Below are positions 1-10,994 of a stretch of DNA of 64,000 bases, in pieces. Each line of letters opens with the position of its first letter. Position 1 is the first letter of the stretch. Source of the stretch: Agarophyton chilense (Eukaryota > Rhodophyta > Florideophyceae > Gracilariales > Gracilariaceae); NCBI GenBank assembly GCA_030374765.1, contig JARGXX010000116.1, forward strand, positions 124,001 to 188,000. The letters are read 5' to 3'. The notes beneath the pieces are model-generated. The model saw only the letters and a list, made by a program, of their open reading frames with translations. It made no database searches and was not told the DNA's origin. A program made the translations under genes and the position numbers.

Positions 1-2838
1 GGTGTGCGGCACCACTATCCTCGGGCGAGGTCCAACGGTCCTGATTAGGTAACCCTGATCGTCGTCCTCGAAAGGTAACTGAAATCCTCCGTTGAGGCGA
101 GCCCGAATCCGTGTACAGAATGGGTTGAGCTGTTGCTCGCGTATCATCTCCTCTGGAGAGATAGGTATAAAAGAGCCGGTCGGCGAATCCAGACTCTCGT
201 TGACGAGTATATCGTCACAAACATCATCCGTCAGCGGTTGAGCTCCTCCCTCGAGGTCCGATACCATAAAACATGGGATATCATCGTCCTCGTAGGGTTC
301 CGTTTCCGCTGTGGTTCCCAAGCGGGATAGTGCATCAGCCTGAGTGTTCAGCTTCCCTTTCTTGTACAGGATCTCAAAGTCGAATTCCGACAGTCAAAGA
401 CGCCAGCGCATAAGGCGGCCCGAGGGTTCGGAGATCTCCGGGAGCCAAGGCAAGCATGCGTGGTCCGTATGGACTTTGAAACGAGTACCCATCAGATAGG
501 GGCGAAGTATAGCTAAGGCCCACACAACGGCTAAACATTCTTTCTCGGAGACCGAGTAGTTCCTTTCATGGACATGCAGGGAACGTGACCAGTACCCAAT
601 AGGGTGACTTTCACCATCCTCAGAGGATTGGAACAGTGCACACCCTACTCGGTTTGCACTAGAATCAGTGTCCACTTCGTAAGGGAGCCCAGGATTGGGT
701 AGAGCCAAGATTGGCGGTGATGTTACGGCATTCACCAGTGCCGTGAAGGCAGACGCTTCCGCGTCGCCAAAAGGTTCCAGTTCAACTGGTTCTCCTTTCG
801 GCAGGAGCCTGTTGAGGGGGGTGGCAATATCGGCAAAGTTCGGGACGAATCGGCGATACACGTTACACAGACCTAAGAAGGATCGCAACTCCGTTTGAGT
901 TTTCGGGTGTTTTGCTTCCTTCAAGGATTTCACTCGTACTTCATCGATTGAAAGCTGTCCCGGACGGATAAGATGACCCAGATACTTAACCGAATCGGTG
1001 AAAAACTCGCACTTCTTGAGTTTCAAGGTGATTCCCGCGTCGCGGAGTATCTTCATTACGTCCCTGACGTGTTCGAGGTGGTCATCCAGGTTGTTGGAAA
1101 AGACAATAATGTCGTCTAAATACACTAGACACGTCCTCCACTTGAAGGGAGCCAACAGAATGTCTATCGCCCGTTGAAACGTTGCGGGGGCATTTGTCAA
1201 CCCAAAAGGCATCTTCCGGAATCGGAAAAGTCCTTGATGACACACGAAAGCCGTTTTGTCTCGAGCTTCCTCCCTAATAGGGACTTGCCAGTAGCCCGAA
1301 TTGGCGTCGAGGGTAGAGAAAACAGTAGCGCTCCCAAGGGAGTCGATGTATTCGTCCATCCGAGGGATCGGGTACACATCCTTAATGGTTACCTCGTTCA
1401 GGCGTCTGTAATCGATGCAGAAACGCCACGATCCATCCAGTTTCGGAACTAACACCACTGGTGAGGCCGAAGTGGACTGGGCTGGTTCAATTACGCCCGC
1501 TTTAAGCATCTTCTCCACCTGAGATTTCTCCTCTTCCCGAGCTTTTGGGCCAGCCCTGTAAGGGTGTTGGGCAATAGGCCGAGTGTTCGGTAACAAGTCG
1601 ATGCGGTGTTCTGTAATCCCAATAGTTCCAAGGGAACCATCCCACATGGGGGTAAATTCACAAAGCATGTGCCTCAGCTTCTCCCGATGAGATGCGGGTA
1701 CATGGTTGAGATCCCATTTCTCCAATTCCTGAACAGGATCCGTCTGGTCTGCTCCTGTGATAGGGGCCGTAACCTTCTGAGGTTTAAAGTGTTCAGCGTG
1801 TGCGTGTGGAGCTGCAGTCGTATGCTCACCGTCTTCTGCGATTTCGGCAGTGTTCTCCCCCTCCTTAGGGTCCACCACACCAAGGAACTCTGCGATAGAG
1901 ATCTTTGTAGGTACGACCGCATGCGGGTGTGGAAGAACAGAACCCAGGATCTGGTGTTTGACCAAATGCTGCGTTGTCTTTCCAAAGTTGGCTACCAAAA
2001 CCTTGAAAGATTTATCCGGTTCCACGGAGACAACCCCATTCGCAAGGGCAAGTGGACGCCGCGTATACAGAGACGGGTTCGGTTGTACCACATGCACACC
2101 AATTTGCTTGGTAACAACTGTGACCCAAACCTGGGTTTCTGGCGGGATAGCCACTGACTTCGCAACCTTCACCCGTGTAGACACCGGGTCTTTCTTCACA
2201 GATTCCTGCGCGACAGGGAGAGGAACGCGTGTTCGCGCTGCTCCCTGTAAGGGTTTACGAACGATTGGGATCGTAGACCCGTCTTCGAGTTCCACAGTTC
2301 TATTCCGAGGACGGATGGCTTCCACGAAGCGGTCGCAAAAGTCACAACCCAGTATGACTGGTGCTGCAAGTGACTTGCATACATTAAACTCTAGCTGAAC
2401 GAGATAGGAGCCTAACCTCACCATGAGGGAAATTGTACCCAGTGTCCGTAGCGGGTGGTTGTTCGCATCGGCGATATCCAAACGTGGACCGGTAAGAACT
2501 TGAACCCGGAGCAGTGGGGGTAACAATTCACCATGAATTAAGTTAGGAGCGGCTCCTGTATCCAGGACAGATATTTGACGAACCATAAACTGGTTGGACA
2601 GGCCGAAGTCAGCGAATACCTTATAATTTCGCTTGGCCATTACCATAACTCGATCCGGAATACGGAGATTACGGGACCGTATCCACGGGCGACGGAGGAC
2701 ACTAAAGTATCCCGAGTTAACGTCGGTGTCAGCCGTTTTCCTTGAAAGGATAGTCACAGCTGGGGAGCGAAGCTGGAGCGCCTCGGGCGTCTTCAACTCC
2801 GGCTTAGAAGACGCCCCTCCCGCAGGGGAGACTCCCAA
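1..2838 (-). CDS. pol: Ty3/gypsy pol region: protease, reverse transcriptase, RNase H (partial)
   Basis: The polyprotein begins next to the end of gag and in another frame, a layout known in this superfamily. In order it shows an aspartic protease with DTGAAP, a reverse transcriptase with the YLDD catalytic box, and an RNase H region with the HTDHA motif. Coding similarity continues to the left window edge, including the phrase LNTQADALSRL that is typical of the RNase H/connection end of gypsy elements. Integrase is not inside the window. This is a fossil-type element with about one break in the visible part. Confidence 0.9.
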
Positions 2839-2840
2839 GT

Positions 2841-4871
2841 TTAGTTTTTCGAAGCGGACCCCACCGAATTCGGTGCAGCTGCCTCGAAGGGGACCGGTTG
2901 TTCCCCGTTCGCGGGTACAAGTTCTGTATCCCTGTCAGCAAGGTGAGCTCGGAGTATCCTTTCTTCCTCATAGGACCTACTCGGGACTCGAGCTTTCTCC
3001 TCAGGGGTCAGAGCCTCGTACTGAGCGATAATTCGTGAACCCTCCCGCAGGGGAAATGTGCAGTCTGGTGCTTTGTGACCACGGAGGTAACACAAATAGC
3101 AAATCAGCTCTGCCGGGTTCGGTTGTGGACGTGAATCCACGCGACGTGGTGCTGTATCCCTCCATCCGGGGCGAGAGAACCGAGCAGCGGTATTCGCAAA
3201 AGGTAGCGATGCGGCTGGCACCCTCCGTCCTTGGGTATAGAGCGCAGGGTCTTCATCCGTAGTCGGAGCGGATGTCGACGGCCACTCAGACGTACCCATA
3301 GATTCGGGGTTACTTCCCATGAAGTGAATGTTATCTTCGACCCCCACAGGGGCAGAGCCTCCTGCGAGTGACAAAGACGAGTTACCTCCATCGGCGAGGA
3401 GTGCACGTGTCGGCCGAATCTTTCGGTTCTGCCGGGCACGGAGAGTATCCCCCTCAGCCTGGGCGTACTGAACCAGTTCCAAGTAGGTCAGCTTGCGCTT
3501 CTCTTCCCGATGTCGGGCAACCAATGCCCTTATAGAGGGTTCCAAACCATCCACAAACATGGAGCATCTCTCGTAGGCGGGAAATACATTCCCGCATCTG
3601 TGAAACGCTTTATTCAAGCGAGTTGAATACACCGTTTCGGTTTCCATCGGCTTCTGTCGCGTATCCCTTAATGCAAGGATTGCTTCCTGAGTCGCATTTC
3701 CAGTAGCGTATGACCTCAAGAGGTACTGCACCGCTTCGGGCCAGCACGTGACTCCCCCTTTCGAGGCTCGGGATGATCCACGGACGGAGTTGAACTGGTC
3801 TTCAGCCATCCCCTTTAAGAAATAGGGTAATGCAAGATACGCTTGCGCTTCACTCATACCGAGGATGTCAGCTTCCTGGACGAACCTCGCAAGGAAATCG
3901 AGCACCAGAATTGGGTCTGTTCCTGTGAACTCCCTCTTCTGTAGGGTGATGCTCAGCCTTTTGATGTAGTCCTTGACCTTACCCGTTCCGCGGGATGTTC
4001 GATCTCCCGAAGGGTTATCCAACCGGTAATAGCGGTACGATAGCAGCTTCCGATAGAGGGGATTCGTCGGCTTCAGCTCCCTTAATCTAAGGTGTTTCCT
4101 ACTCTTCTTCCGGGTACGGATTGCCCCTTGAGAGGTGTAAGTAGCCTTCGACCGAGTCGCCCGGGATGACCGGCGTTCATCTTCACTATCCGAAGATTCG
4201 GAGGACGAACTCGATGACGAGCGATTGGAATCGGAATCCGATAAATCCTCTTGGAGGTGAACCCTCTTCTTGGACTTGCGGCGGTCCCGTTTAGCGGAGC
4301 GGTGTTCTTCGTCTTCCGAAACGTCGGGTTTATCCTTCGAGGCTTCTGCGTCTCCGTCCATACGGATAATGGCCTCGAGGGTGTCCAGCCGAGCTCGGAA
4401 GCGTTCCGCTTGCACGCGGTGTTCCTCCACGAGGCTCCGGTACTCCTGGATAAAGACCCCAGGGGTACCAAAGCTTTCCAAAAGGGAGTTCACATCCCTC
4501 CTCAGGGTACGAAGGTCATCGGCGACTCCCCGCACCTGGGCGTCCTCCACCTTGAGGCGGAGGGTAGTAACCTCCTGAAGGAGCTCGATGTGAGCCGCGT
4601 TGGCGATATCAATTCGAGTCTCCAGGCGCTGTAATTCAGGGTCGGCCCGACTTCGGGGTGCTGCTGAGGGGGTCTCCACCACTGGAGCTGGGCCCACAGC
4701 CACGACCTCTCGAGGACCTGAAACCACTGAGGGTGCTCTCCGAGTGTCCGGATCGATACCGGAATCGTTCCGACCTTCGGGAATTGAGCTCCTCGACCTA
4801 GGCGGGGCCGGGGGCACTGAATCCGCTTGACGGTTCGATCCAGTCCTGGAACCACGGGTAGGCGGCGACAT
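2841..4871 (-). CDS. gag: Ty3/gypsy Gag-like protein with zinc knuckle
   Basis: An open frame of 676 codons just upstream of pol in the element's orientation. The N-terminal third is low-complexity and charged, with a run of serines and acidic residues around residues 180-235. A Gag-like helical region follows (about residues 290-470). Near the C-terminus is a CCHC knuckle, CYLCYLRGHKAPDC (about residue 600), which binds nucleic acid in Gag proteins. It would form the particle shell during retrotransposition. The frame is intact. Confidence 0.88.
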   Translation of the reverse strand: MSPPTRGSRTGSNRQADSVPPAPPRSRSSIPEGRNDSGIDPDTRRAPSVVSGPREVVAVGPAPVVETPSAAPRSRADPELQRLETRIDIANAAHIELLQEVTTLRLKVEDAQVRGVADDLRTLRRDVNSLLESFGTPGVFIQEYRSLVEEHRVQAERFRARLDTLEAIIRMDGDAEASKDKPDVSEDEEHRSAKRDRRKSKKRVHLQEDLSDSDSNRSSSSSSSESSDSEDERRSSRATRSKATYTSQGAIRTRKKSRKHLRLRELKPTNPLYRKLLSYRYYRLDNPSGDRTSRGTGKVKDYIKRLSITLQKREFTGTDPILVLDFLARFVQEADILGMSEAQAYLALPYFLKGMAEDQFNSVRGSSRASKGGVTCWPEAVQYLLRSYATGNATQEAILALRDTRQKPMETETVYSTRLNKAFHRCGNVFPAYERCSMFVDGLEPSIRALVARHREEKRKLTYLELVQYAQAEGDTLRARQNRKIRPTRALLADGGNSSLSLAGGSAPVGVEDNIHFMGSNPESMGTSEWPSTSAPTTDEDPALYTQGRRVPAASLPFANTAARFSRPGWRDTAPRRVDSRPQPNPAELICYLCYLRGHKAPDCTFPLREGSRIIAQYEALTPEEKARVPSRSYEEERILRAHLADRDTELVPANGEQPVPFEAAAPNSVGSASKN

Positions 4872-4949
4872 GCTGCAGACACGACACCGACGATTCGGGG
4901 TAACGATGAAATTCGATCACGAGATTCCCGGAGAACGGATGACGTAACA

Positions 4950-6016
4950 CAAAACAAAAATAAAAACCAATTCCACCCTTTCCAAAGGGGACCACTACAA
5001 AAAATCTTCACGACGGTGCTTCCTCTTCCAAGAGATATTCCAACACGTGGATGACCAACCCAAAAGTCCGAGAACGGATTCTAAGTCGGGAGACCACTTG
5101 TGTGTGGAGCAAAACCCGGCGACGAGAAGTGCTCTCAAGGTGTTCGAAGCCTTGCTCCCTGGGGGAGGCAGAATCAGAGACAGAGCCCTCCGTTCCACCC
5201 GTAGTGTGGGGTGTAACTCCCACGGGGGATTCCGGCAGTACCGACGGAGGTGAGGGGTAGAAACCGTTGGATCAGGAATGGGTATGGGTATCCCACAGAA
5301 TGGGGGAAAATCCGGCGAAGAGGAAAAACGGGGCGAGGGTCGGGCACTAACAGGTACCGGACCCGAGAACCAGAAAAGGGGCGAAACAACAAAAGAAACC
5401 CAATACAGGGGCGAAAACCTGTCCTCGAAAGGAAACACAAAAAGCACGCAACAAGTAAGCAGAAACCCCACGGGGTATCGTGCACGCAGGTCGTCTGAGC
5501 GGTCCCAAGGGGGTGGTTGCACGGAACCCAAACGTGGGCACTCTACAAGTGGAGTCGTGTCCCTACGCGGGCGTTGCTAACCAGAGCCCGTTCCGGGTTG
5601 TAAGGCCGAAACGCTGGCGACGAAGAACCTCTAAAGGTATCGAAGACCAACCTTGGTTACCATTTACTCTGAGCTTCGGACTGTCAGATCTCATCTCCCT
5701 AAGTAGGGCCCACTAACTAAACTCTACAGTAGTGCACACCTGCTCAGGGCCATAAACGTGGAGATCCAACTGTCAGGGCCCAAGAGTCCAACGTTCTACA
5801 AATATCCGAAAATTGGTGCCAAAATTAAGCCACGTGTATCACGGGGCCAATCCAACCATGGCCCATCCGAATTTTTCCTTATAGGCGAATTCTAACCAGA
5901 AAACAGTGCCACCTCAGCACACCTTAGAGGGGATCATATTCATAACCCTCGGAGGGTTCAATCCTCATTCTATGAGTTGCATCTTCAAGTATCCCCTAAG
6001 TGGGCGTTGCTCTACA
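4950..6016 (-). repeat. 5' LTR and untranslated leader of the Ty3/gypsy element
   Basis: The non-coding stretch between gag and the outer end at 6016. Its minus-strand start (TGTAGAGCAACG) and several internal words (ATTGGCCCC, ACACGTGGC) resemble the solo LTR at 21757-22622, so the two are related families. The inner LTR end and the primer-binding site could not be fixed by eye, so the left coordinate is approximate. Confidence 0.6.
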
Positions 6017-6020
6017 TTTT

Positions 6021-6251
6021 GAGGCCAAAAATATTTGTTTGTTGTTTTTTTGCGACTAATTATGTTTTCTACACCAAAAGTATTTTTTTTTAAAGAAGAG
6101 TATTATATATCTGTTTTATTAGATTCGCCCAGCTTTTTTTCAACGATAAAGAGGTACGGTTTTTATTTTTATTTTCTTCCTTTCTGCTCTATATTTGAAA
6201 ATTCATATTTTGATTGAATTTGAGTTACTTTTAAAGAAAATTTTTGGCCTC
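6021..6251. repeat. MITE-like inverted-repeat element, AT-rich
   Basis: GAGGCCAAAAATATTT at 6021 is matched in inverse orientation by AAAATTTTTGGCCTC ending at 6251, enclosing about 200 bp of AT-rich, non-coding DNA. This is the structure of a small non-autonomous DNA transposon. Its left edge touches the outer end of the LTR element and its right end forms half of the 18-bp palindrome at 6245. No clear target duplication is seen, so it is tentative. Confidence 0.4.
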
Positions 6252-6262
6252 ATATGAGGCCA
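6245..6262. repeat. 18-bp palindrome TGGCCTCATATGAGGCCA, copy 1
   Basis: A perfect 18-bp palindrome. The same sequence occurs at 26550 and near-identical versions occur at 9398 and 29350. Confidence 0.7.
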
Positions 6263-7099
6263 AGCTGGCCTCAGTTAAGGGCAATTTTCCGGGCGTGTAC
6301 TCACTAGCGAGAATACTTTTAAGTTGGTGGTTGTTAGCATACATTGTTGTAGACGGTTTTGTGCCAAGTTGTATAGAATGATTATCGTGTGCGAGTATTG
6401 CGTTGCAAAAGAGGTTGAAGACGTAAAAATTGTTGTCGATTTGAGTTTTCTGTAAACTTTTTTGAGAAGTAGTTTGATTACGTTTGAGTTCGGAATGGAA
6501 AGAATATGGTGTCGTAGGAGGTAGAGACTTCAGAGGGTGAACGAGCTTCAGGTGAGTACTGGGCCTATGAGACTGATGACTCGATTCTCTCTTTGCTAAC
6601 CGTCGGCGCTGCACTACGTAAGTTTCTTCTACTACGCTTGCTTTGATCTGATCGTGATCTGTTGTGCAATCTTGCAATACAGGTGTGCGCTTCGCCACAA
6701 AAGCGATTCTATTCCTTTGTGTCCCTTTTTGATTGGTTCCCTTTTTTGAAGCTAGTTACTTTGTTGTCACCCTTATAGAGCACAAAAGACTATCTCTCGG
6801 CCTTGTCGCTGGCGTCCTGGACTATGTTGGAGCCTCTCGCCGAACGCGGCTAAATAAGTGAGCCAGCGAAGGAAGACCACATACATAGTAAGCCAATCGT
6901 CCACTTTTCGAACACATCCGGCATCGCCTCGCTCGCAGGACTCCACGGCCTCCCTCTTGACCGGCGCTCGCGGTAAGATCTTAGCCCCGTCTTCCGCCCC
7001 GAAGCGGCGCTCAGCTTACCATATTGGAACTCCGAGATCCTTTCTTTGTTCTCATTACTCTGTTGTATTCCCGCATTCTTGTGAGGAATCCTGCCCACC
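6263..7099. other. Intergenic region upstream of the RING gene
   Basis: No gene is supported here. A minus-strand frame of about 155 codons (6231-6698) lacks an ATG start and has no recognisable domain. The stretch probably holds the promoter and 5' leader of the gene starting at 7100. Confidence 0.4.
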
Positions 7100-7984
7100 A
7101 TGCCCTTCCTCCGAACGTTTCTGGATGATGATTCATTTCTCCCCCAAAGCGCCAATCGCGGTCGCACCTCTCTTTTCAACTCCCTTCGTCATGCGAGACA
7201 TCACCGTCGTCACTCAGCGCCAACAACTCAAGTATCTACACACCCGTGCTCCAATCCGGCCACACATCTCAAGCCAATATATATATACCCCGGGCTCTTG
7301 CGGATTGTGCGTGAAAAGGCCATCGCCCTAGATAACCAATGCCCAGCAGTGCACTATAAATGCCGTAAGTGCGACGAAGAGAGCTCTCCAGCACAACCAA
7401 AACCTCAATGCGAGCATGATGTCTGCTGCCCTGTCTGCCTCGACAAGTTCCACGGAAAGGACTTGGTCCGAAAGCTGCCTTGCGATTCCAATCACATGTT
7501 TCATTCGAAGTGCATTCTAGACTGGTTTGCTTTCCAACAACGGTGTCCACTTTGCAACGAATACGTGTCGAATAGCCTGCAGGTATGCGTTCCATGTCAA
7601 CCTGATTCACCTGCGCTTCCGCTCGATTTGCCGCGTCGCTTTGCTGAAGATCGCAGATTCATCGGGCAACGAAACTTACGCTTTCTGGGCGTCGACATCA
7701 ACTTGGCTCGCTTTTCAAGAGAAATAACAAATGCACCAGTGGACCGGCCGTCGCGTGCTGATATTGGTGACCTCTTTTGTCCATCAACTTCAAGTCATGG
7801 GGATCAGCAATCCAGTTCGCAAGTTATACGTCATCGGCAAAATGATAAGGATAGCTCTGAACAAAGCACAGCTTCTGGGACAGGTACAGCAACTGAGAAA
7901 CAGAAATCTCATGGCCCGAGAATATATTCATACATAGTACATGATAACGTTCGAATGGAGATGAACACTCGCATTCCCGTATGA
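7100..7984 (+). CDS. RING-H2 zinc finger protein, probable E3 ubiquitin ligase
   Basis: Predicted 294-residue protein. A RING-H2 finger spans about residues 110-152: C110-x2-C113, C128, H132, H135, C138, then C149-x2-C152 (motif RCPLC). This C3H2C3 pattern binds two zinc ions and recruits an E2 enzyme in RING ligases, so a role in ubiquitin transfer is inferred. The region before it has further cysteines (residues 81, 88, 91, 104), perhaps a second zinc site. The C-terminal 90 residues are Ser/Gln-rich and look disordered. No membrane segment is seen. The chosen ATG has a good context (CCACCATG); an upstream start in the same frame is not evident. The substrate is unknown. Confidence 0.8.
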   Translation: MPFLRTFLDDDSFLPQSANRGRTSLFNSLRHARHHRRHSAPTTQVSTHPCSNPATHLKPIYIYPGLLRIVREKAIALDNQCPAVHYKCRKCDEESSPAQPKPQCEHDVCCPVCLDKFHGKDLVRKLPCDSNHMFHSKCILDWFAFQQRCPLCNEYVSNSLQVCVPCQPDSPALPLDLPRRFAEDRRFIGQRNLRFLGVDINLARFSREITNAPVDRPSRADIGDLFCPSTSSHGDQQSSSQVIRHRQNDKDSSEQSTASGTGTATEKQKSHGPRIYSYIVHDNVRMEMNTRIPV

Positions 7985-8480
7985 ACAAGTATCTACTTCG
8001 AACATTGAACAGGAACAATGCCTCTCTTCCCATATTGTCGTATCGCACACAGCATTTACTGCAATGGTATCGTATTTTTGAAATTTGTTGACGCATTCTA
8101 TGATGTCGGATCAATGGTCGACCTATGTAAAAAATCTCTGTCCGTCTACTTGTGGGGCGACAAATGTTTTTGCACTGGAACGGTTTGCGTAATTGACATA
8201 GATCGATTCGACCATCCCAGTGTCAATGTTATCATTCATTTCAGTTGGACGTCAACATAACCCTATGGTTTTTGTATCACGCGTAATTAGCTTTTTATTC
8301 TCTTGTACGCTGGTATCCCTCTCTTCTAGATGAGATTACGTTGTGAAGCCGTGGCCTAGGCCTGTGGTAATAAGTTTGCGGATCTTTGGTTTTAGTATCT
8401 CCGATAATTGATGATGAGATTCTCGTTATGTATACCTCGTTGCTAGCGATTATGACTGTGAAAGCATAACGCGCAACAGG

Positions 8481-8576
8481 CTTTCTTTCCCTTAGAAAGA
8501 CGTGGGTGGGTGTTCTCCGGGGAGAACATACGGATGTGCTGGGGTGCTGTTTCCTTCAGTTAGCACAGCCCTACTT
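8481..8576. other. Cluster of three stem-loops, possible structured RNA
   Basis: Three inverted repeats follow each other: CTTTCT/AGAAAG, TGTTCTCC-GG-GGAGAACA (8511-8528, perfect 8-bp arms) and TGTGCT/AGCACA. The cluster is intergenic. It resembles no snRNA, SRP RNA or RNase P RNA that I can recall, so it is only a candidate. Confidence 0.25.
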
Positions 8577-9397
8577 ATTCTTAAAACTACATGGACCATT
8601 AAACCAATTTCGCCTCATTACTTTCGTTTATTAGATTGTTGCCATTTAGAGAGGGCAAGATAGGGATTAGGCGCATGACCGTTCATGTAGATAAGTTAAG
8701 GATTCTGGCGAATTGCGTGGAACGCTTCACATGTCTTCATCGTAACCGCATACCTGTGTTCATGGCGTAGTGCTTAAATGCCTGAAGAGAGCATTGTTGA
8801 GCTGAGCGCACTTCCTACATCAAGATGAACGTAGAGGACTCAATGTTCAATGAGTTGTCATGAAATCTGAGATGTTGTCAGCTTTTTCTTGGGAGGAAAT
8901 TCTTTTAGAAATGTTCTGGTCTACTTTCGAATAATATTTCACCCGAAAGCGAGAGGGCGTTTCAAGTTTCAAGTTGGGTTTTTTGGGTTGAAAGATGGAA
9001 AGCCTTGAAAAAGAGTACCAGTTTTGAGTTGTCGTGTACACAAATACATGAAAAAGAGACCTCGTGTTTTTACGACAGGGGCGACTGTTCGAAATTAATT
9101 TTTTTTTGTGGTAGTTCTGTTTCACATGCAGCTCTAGAACAATTTTTTAGTTTGAAACCACTGTTGTTGCACCCAAAAAAGCCTGCTTTATATGCTAATA
9201 TAGTAATTACCCTGCTGGTCATTTAAAAATATATTCTATATCACTTTATTCCTTTAGTTTTCTTCTTTCACGTAAAAAAAATCCATGAAGCGTAGATTTT
9301 TTTTGAAAAGATGAAACGAAGTCTTCACTGCTTTGGGGTCAAAACACGAAAAAAATCCCCTCAACATAACAAAAAAACAGCACAAAAATTTTCAGTT

Positions 9398-9415
9398 TGG
9401 CCTCATAAGAGGCCA
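9398..9415. repeat. 18-bp palindrome, copy 2 (TGGCCTCATAAGAGGCCA)
   Basis: Differs at one central base from copies at 6245 and 26550. It is followed by GTGGTG, like the copy at 29350. Confidence 0.65.
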
Positions 9416-9871
9416 GTGGTGTTTTTGGTTTTTTCAAGGGTAGATTTCGCTCCATCACAAAAAATTACGAAATAGCTTGTGGGATGGGCATCTTTAGCTA
9501 GAGATCCTCTGAAAAAGCTTTTTCGTTTCTGATGAGTAAATTTACTGGCTCATTCCGTCGGCGTGACCGAGGCTGGTGAGAACAGTACTTTGCTTGTCTG
9601 TGAAGCACTAGGGAGCAAATATCTTCCCAATCCTTGCCACACGTACATCTACCTTTCTCTTTTGCTCTCTGGAAAGCTTCTGGTGCAAAAGAAAGTTGCA
9701 AGGAAAACTTTGGGTAGCCAGATAGCTTATCAATCGCGGATCACCTGACGCGCCGGTTCCTCAGAGCCTCGACGAGCACTCGCTGGCTGATCTCATTTGT
9801 TCACTTCCCTACACAATCGAATTCGCCTTCACTGCTCTGGCTCTGAGCCGCATCAGCTTGCACCTATCATC

Positions 9872-10855
9872 ATGAGACCATTTCTCCTGAAAGGCCATGA
9901 AAGGCCTCTAACTCGTGTCAGGTTCAACCGTGAAGGTGATCTTCTCTTTACCACGGCAATGGACAAGTCGCCTACATGTTGGCGTTCCAGTAATGGTGAG
10001 AGGATTGGAACATATAAAGGTCACAACGGTGCTGTACGAGATATCGCTATTACCTACAATACAGATAGAGTTATAACGGCTTCGGCCGATAACTCCGCAA
10101 TTCTATGGCGCGCCGACAATGGCGAGAAGTTGTATCAGTGGCATTTCAAATCTCCATCTCGTGCCGTAACATTCAGCCCTGGAGATAATTACATTGCACT
10201 TGCCACAGCGAAGCTTATGGGACAACCATCGCTTGTTTACATTTTCGAGCACGATAGGGATTCGAGTGAGCAAAATGAAGAGCCTGTTGCTATATTGGAA
10301 GGGCACAGTGGAACGATCGTAACGGTTGATTGGTATCCAACGGGCGAATACCTGCTTACTGCCTCAGAAGATGGTACGGTTCGAAAGTGGGATGCGGAAA
10401 CATGGGAAGAAATCGATCGCATCGAAGCCCACAAGAAACTTATCACCGATTGTCAATTCTCTTCAGACTACACCATGTTCATTAGTTCTTCGAAGGACCA
10501 CACTGCCAAGTTATGGAGCTTCCATGACTTTGAGTTATTGAAGACATTCTCTGTAGACCATCCCGTGAACTCTGCATCTTTGTCTCCAATTTTTTCTCAC
10601 ATATTGCTTGGTGGTGGTCAAGAAGCTAGCATGGTGACAACAACAACTGATCGACAAGGAAAGTTTGAAGCGAAAATCTTTCACCTCGTGTACGAAGAGG
10701 AGCTTGGAAGAGTCAAGGGGCATTTCGGCCCTATCAATACTGTCTCATTTTCGCCTGACGGACGGATGTACGTGTCAGGAGGAGAGGATGGATTTGTACG
10801 GTTACATGAATTTGACGAGGAGTATTTTGTCAAAGGAAGAGAAGAAACAGTTTGA
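9872..10855 (+). CDS. EIF3I: Eukaryotic translation initiation factor 3 subunit I (WD40 protein)
   Basis: Predicted 327-residue WD-repeat protein, the usual length of eIF3i (TRIP-1/TIF34). The start MRPFLLKGHERPLT and the phrases NREGDLLF, ASADNSAILW and WDAETWEEI are characteristic, and the C-terminus has GHFGPINTVSFSPDGR. The WD40 repeats fold into a beta-propeller that sits in the eIF3 complex with subunits b and g and helps bring mRNA and Met-tRNA to the 40S ribosome. An in-frame codon 75 bases upstream would give a longer protein, but the family starts at MRPFLLKGHE, so the ATG at 9872 is chosen. No intron is needed. It is convergent with the ferredoxin gene. Confidence 0.96.
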   Translation: MRPFLLKGHERPLTRVRFNREGDLLFTTAMDKSPTCWRSSNGERIGTYKGHNGAVRDIAITYNTDRVITASADNSAILWRADNGEKLYQWHFKSPSRAVTFSPGDNYIALATAKLMGQPSLVYIFEHDRDSSEQNEEPVAILEGHSGTIVTVDWYPTGEYLLTASEDGTVRKWDAETWEEIDRIEAHKKLITDCQFSSDYTMFISSSKDHTAKLWSFHDFELLKTFSVDHPVNSASLSPIFSHILLGGGQEASMVTTTTDRQGKFEAKIFHLVYEEELGRVKGHFGPINTVSFSPDGRMYVSGGEDGFVRLHEFDEEYFVKGREETV

Positions 10856-10994
10856 AAAACATGAATGCTGTGAGACTGTAGCTTGGTCTTTTGACTTCAT
10901 CGCGCGAACATACTGCGTCTAATTTTTTCTTTAAACCTGAAAATATAGTTTTTACTCATTAAGAGGCAAAGAACAACGAAACGGGGCTTGATGG

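Larger units (their letters stand above)
1..6016 (-). mobile_element. Ty3/gypsy LTR retrotransposon, truncated by window edge
   Basis: A minus-strand element with gag near the right and pol running off the left edge. Gag carries a CCHC zinc knuckle; pol carries an aspartic protease (VLDTGAAP), reverse transcriptase (YLDDIIVF) and RNase H motifs. The order protease-RT-RNase H is typical of Ty3/gypsy. The outer LTR end is placed at 6016 because the minus-strand start TGTAGAGCAACG matches the start of the solo LTR at 21757 (TGAAGAGCAACG). The integrase and the second LTR lie outside the window. The visible part looks nearly whole, with about one break, so the insertion is probably fairly young. 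Confidence 0.93.
7985..9871. other. Long intergenic region between RING and eIF3i genes
   Basis: No convincing gene. It contains three adjacent stem-loops (8481-8576), AT-rich DNA from 8840 to 9480, and a palindrome copy at 9398. The last 90 bases before 9872 are probably the eIF3i 5' leader. Confidence 0.4.

Noticed and set aside
5925-5985. tRNA-like text with GGTTCAATCC near the LTR
   Set aside because: It lies inside the LTR, has no A box and forms no cloverleaf.
6231-6698. 155-codon minus-strand frame
   Set aside because: No ATG, no domain, and it overlaps the inverted-repeat element.
9797-9871. Longer start for eIF3i
   Set aside because: The family begins MRPFLLKGHE; the upstream 25 residues are not conserved-looking.
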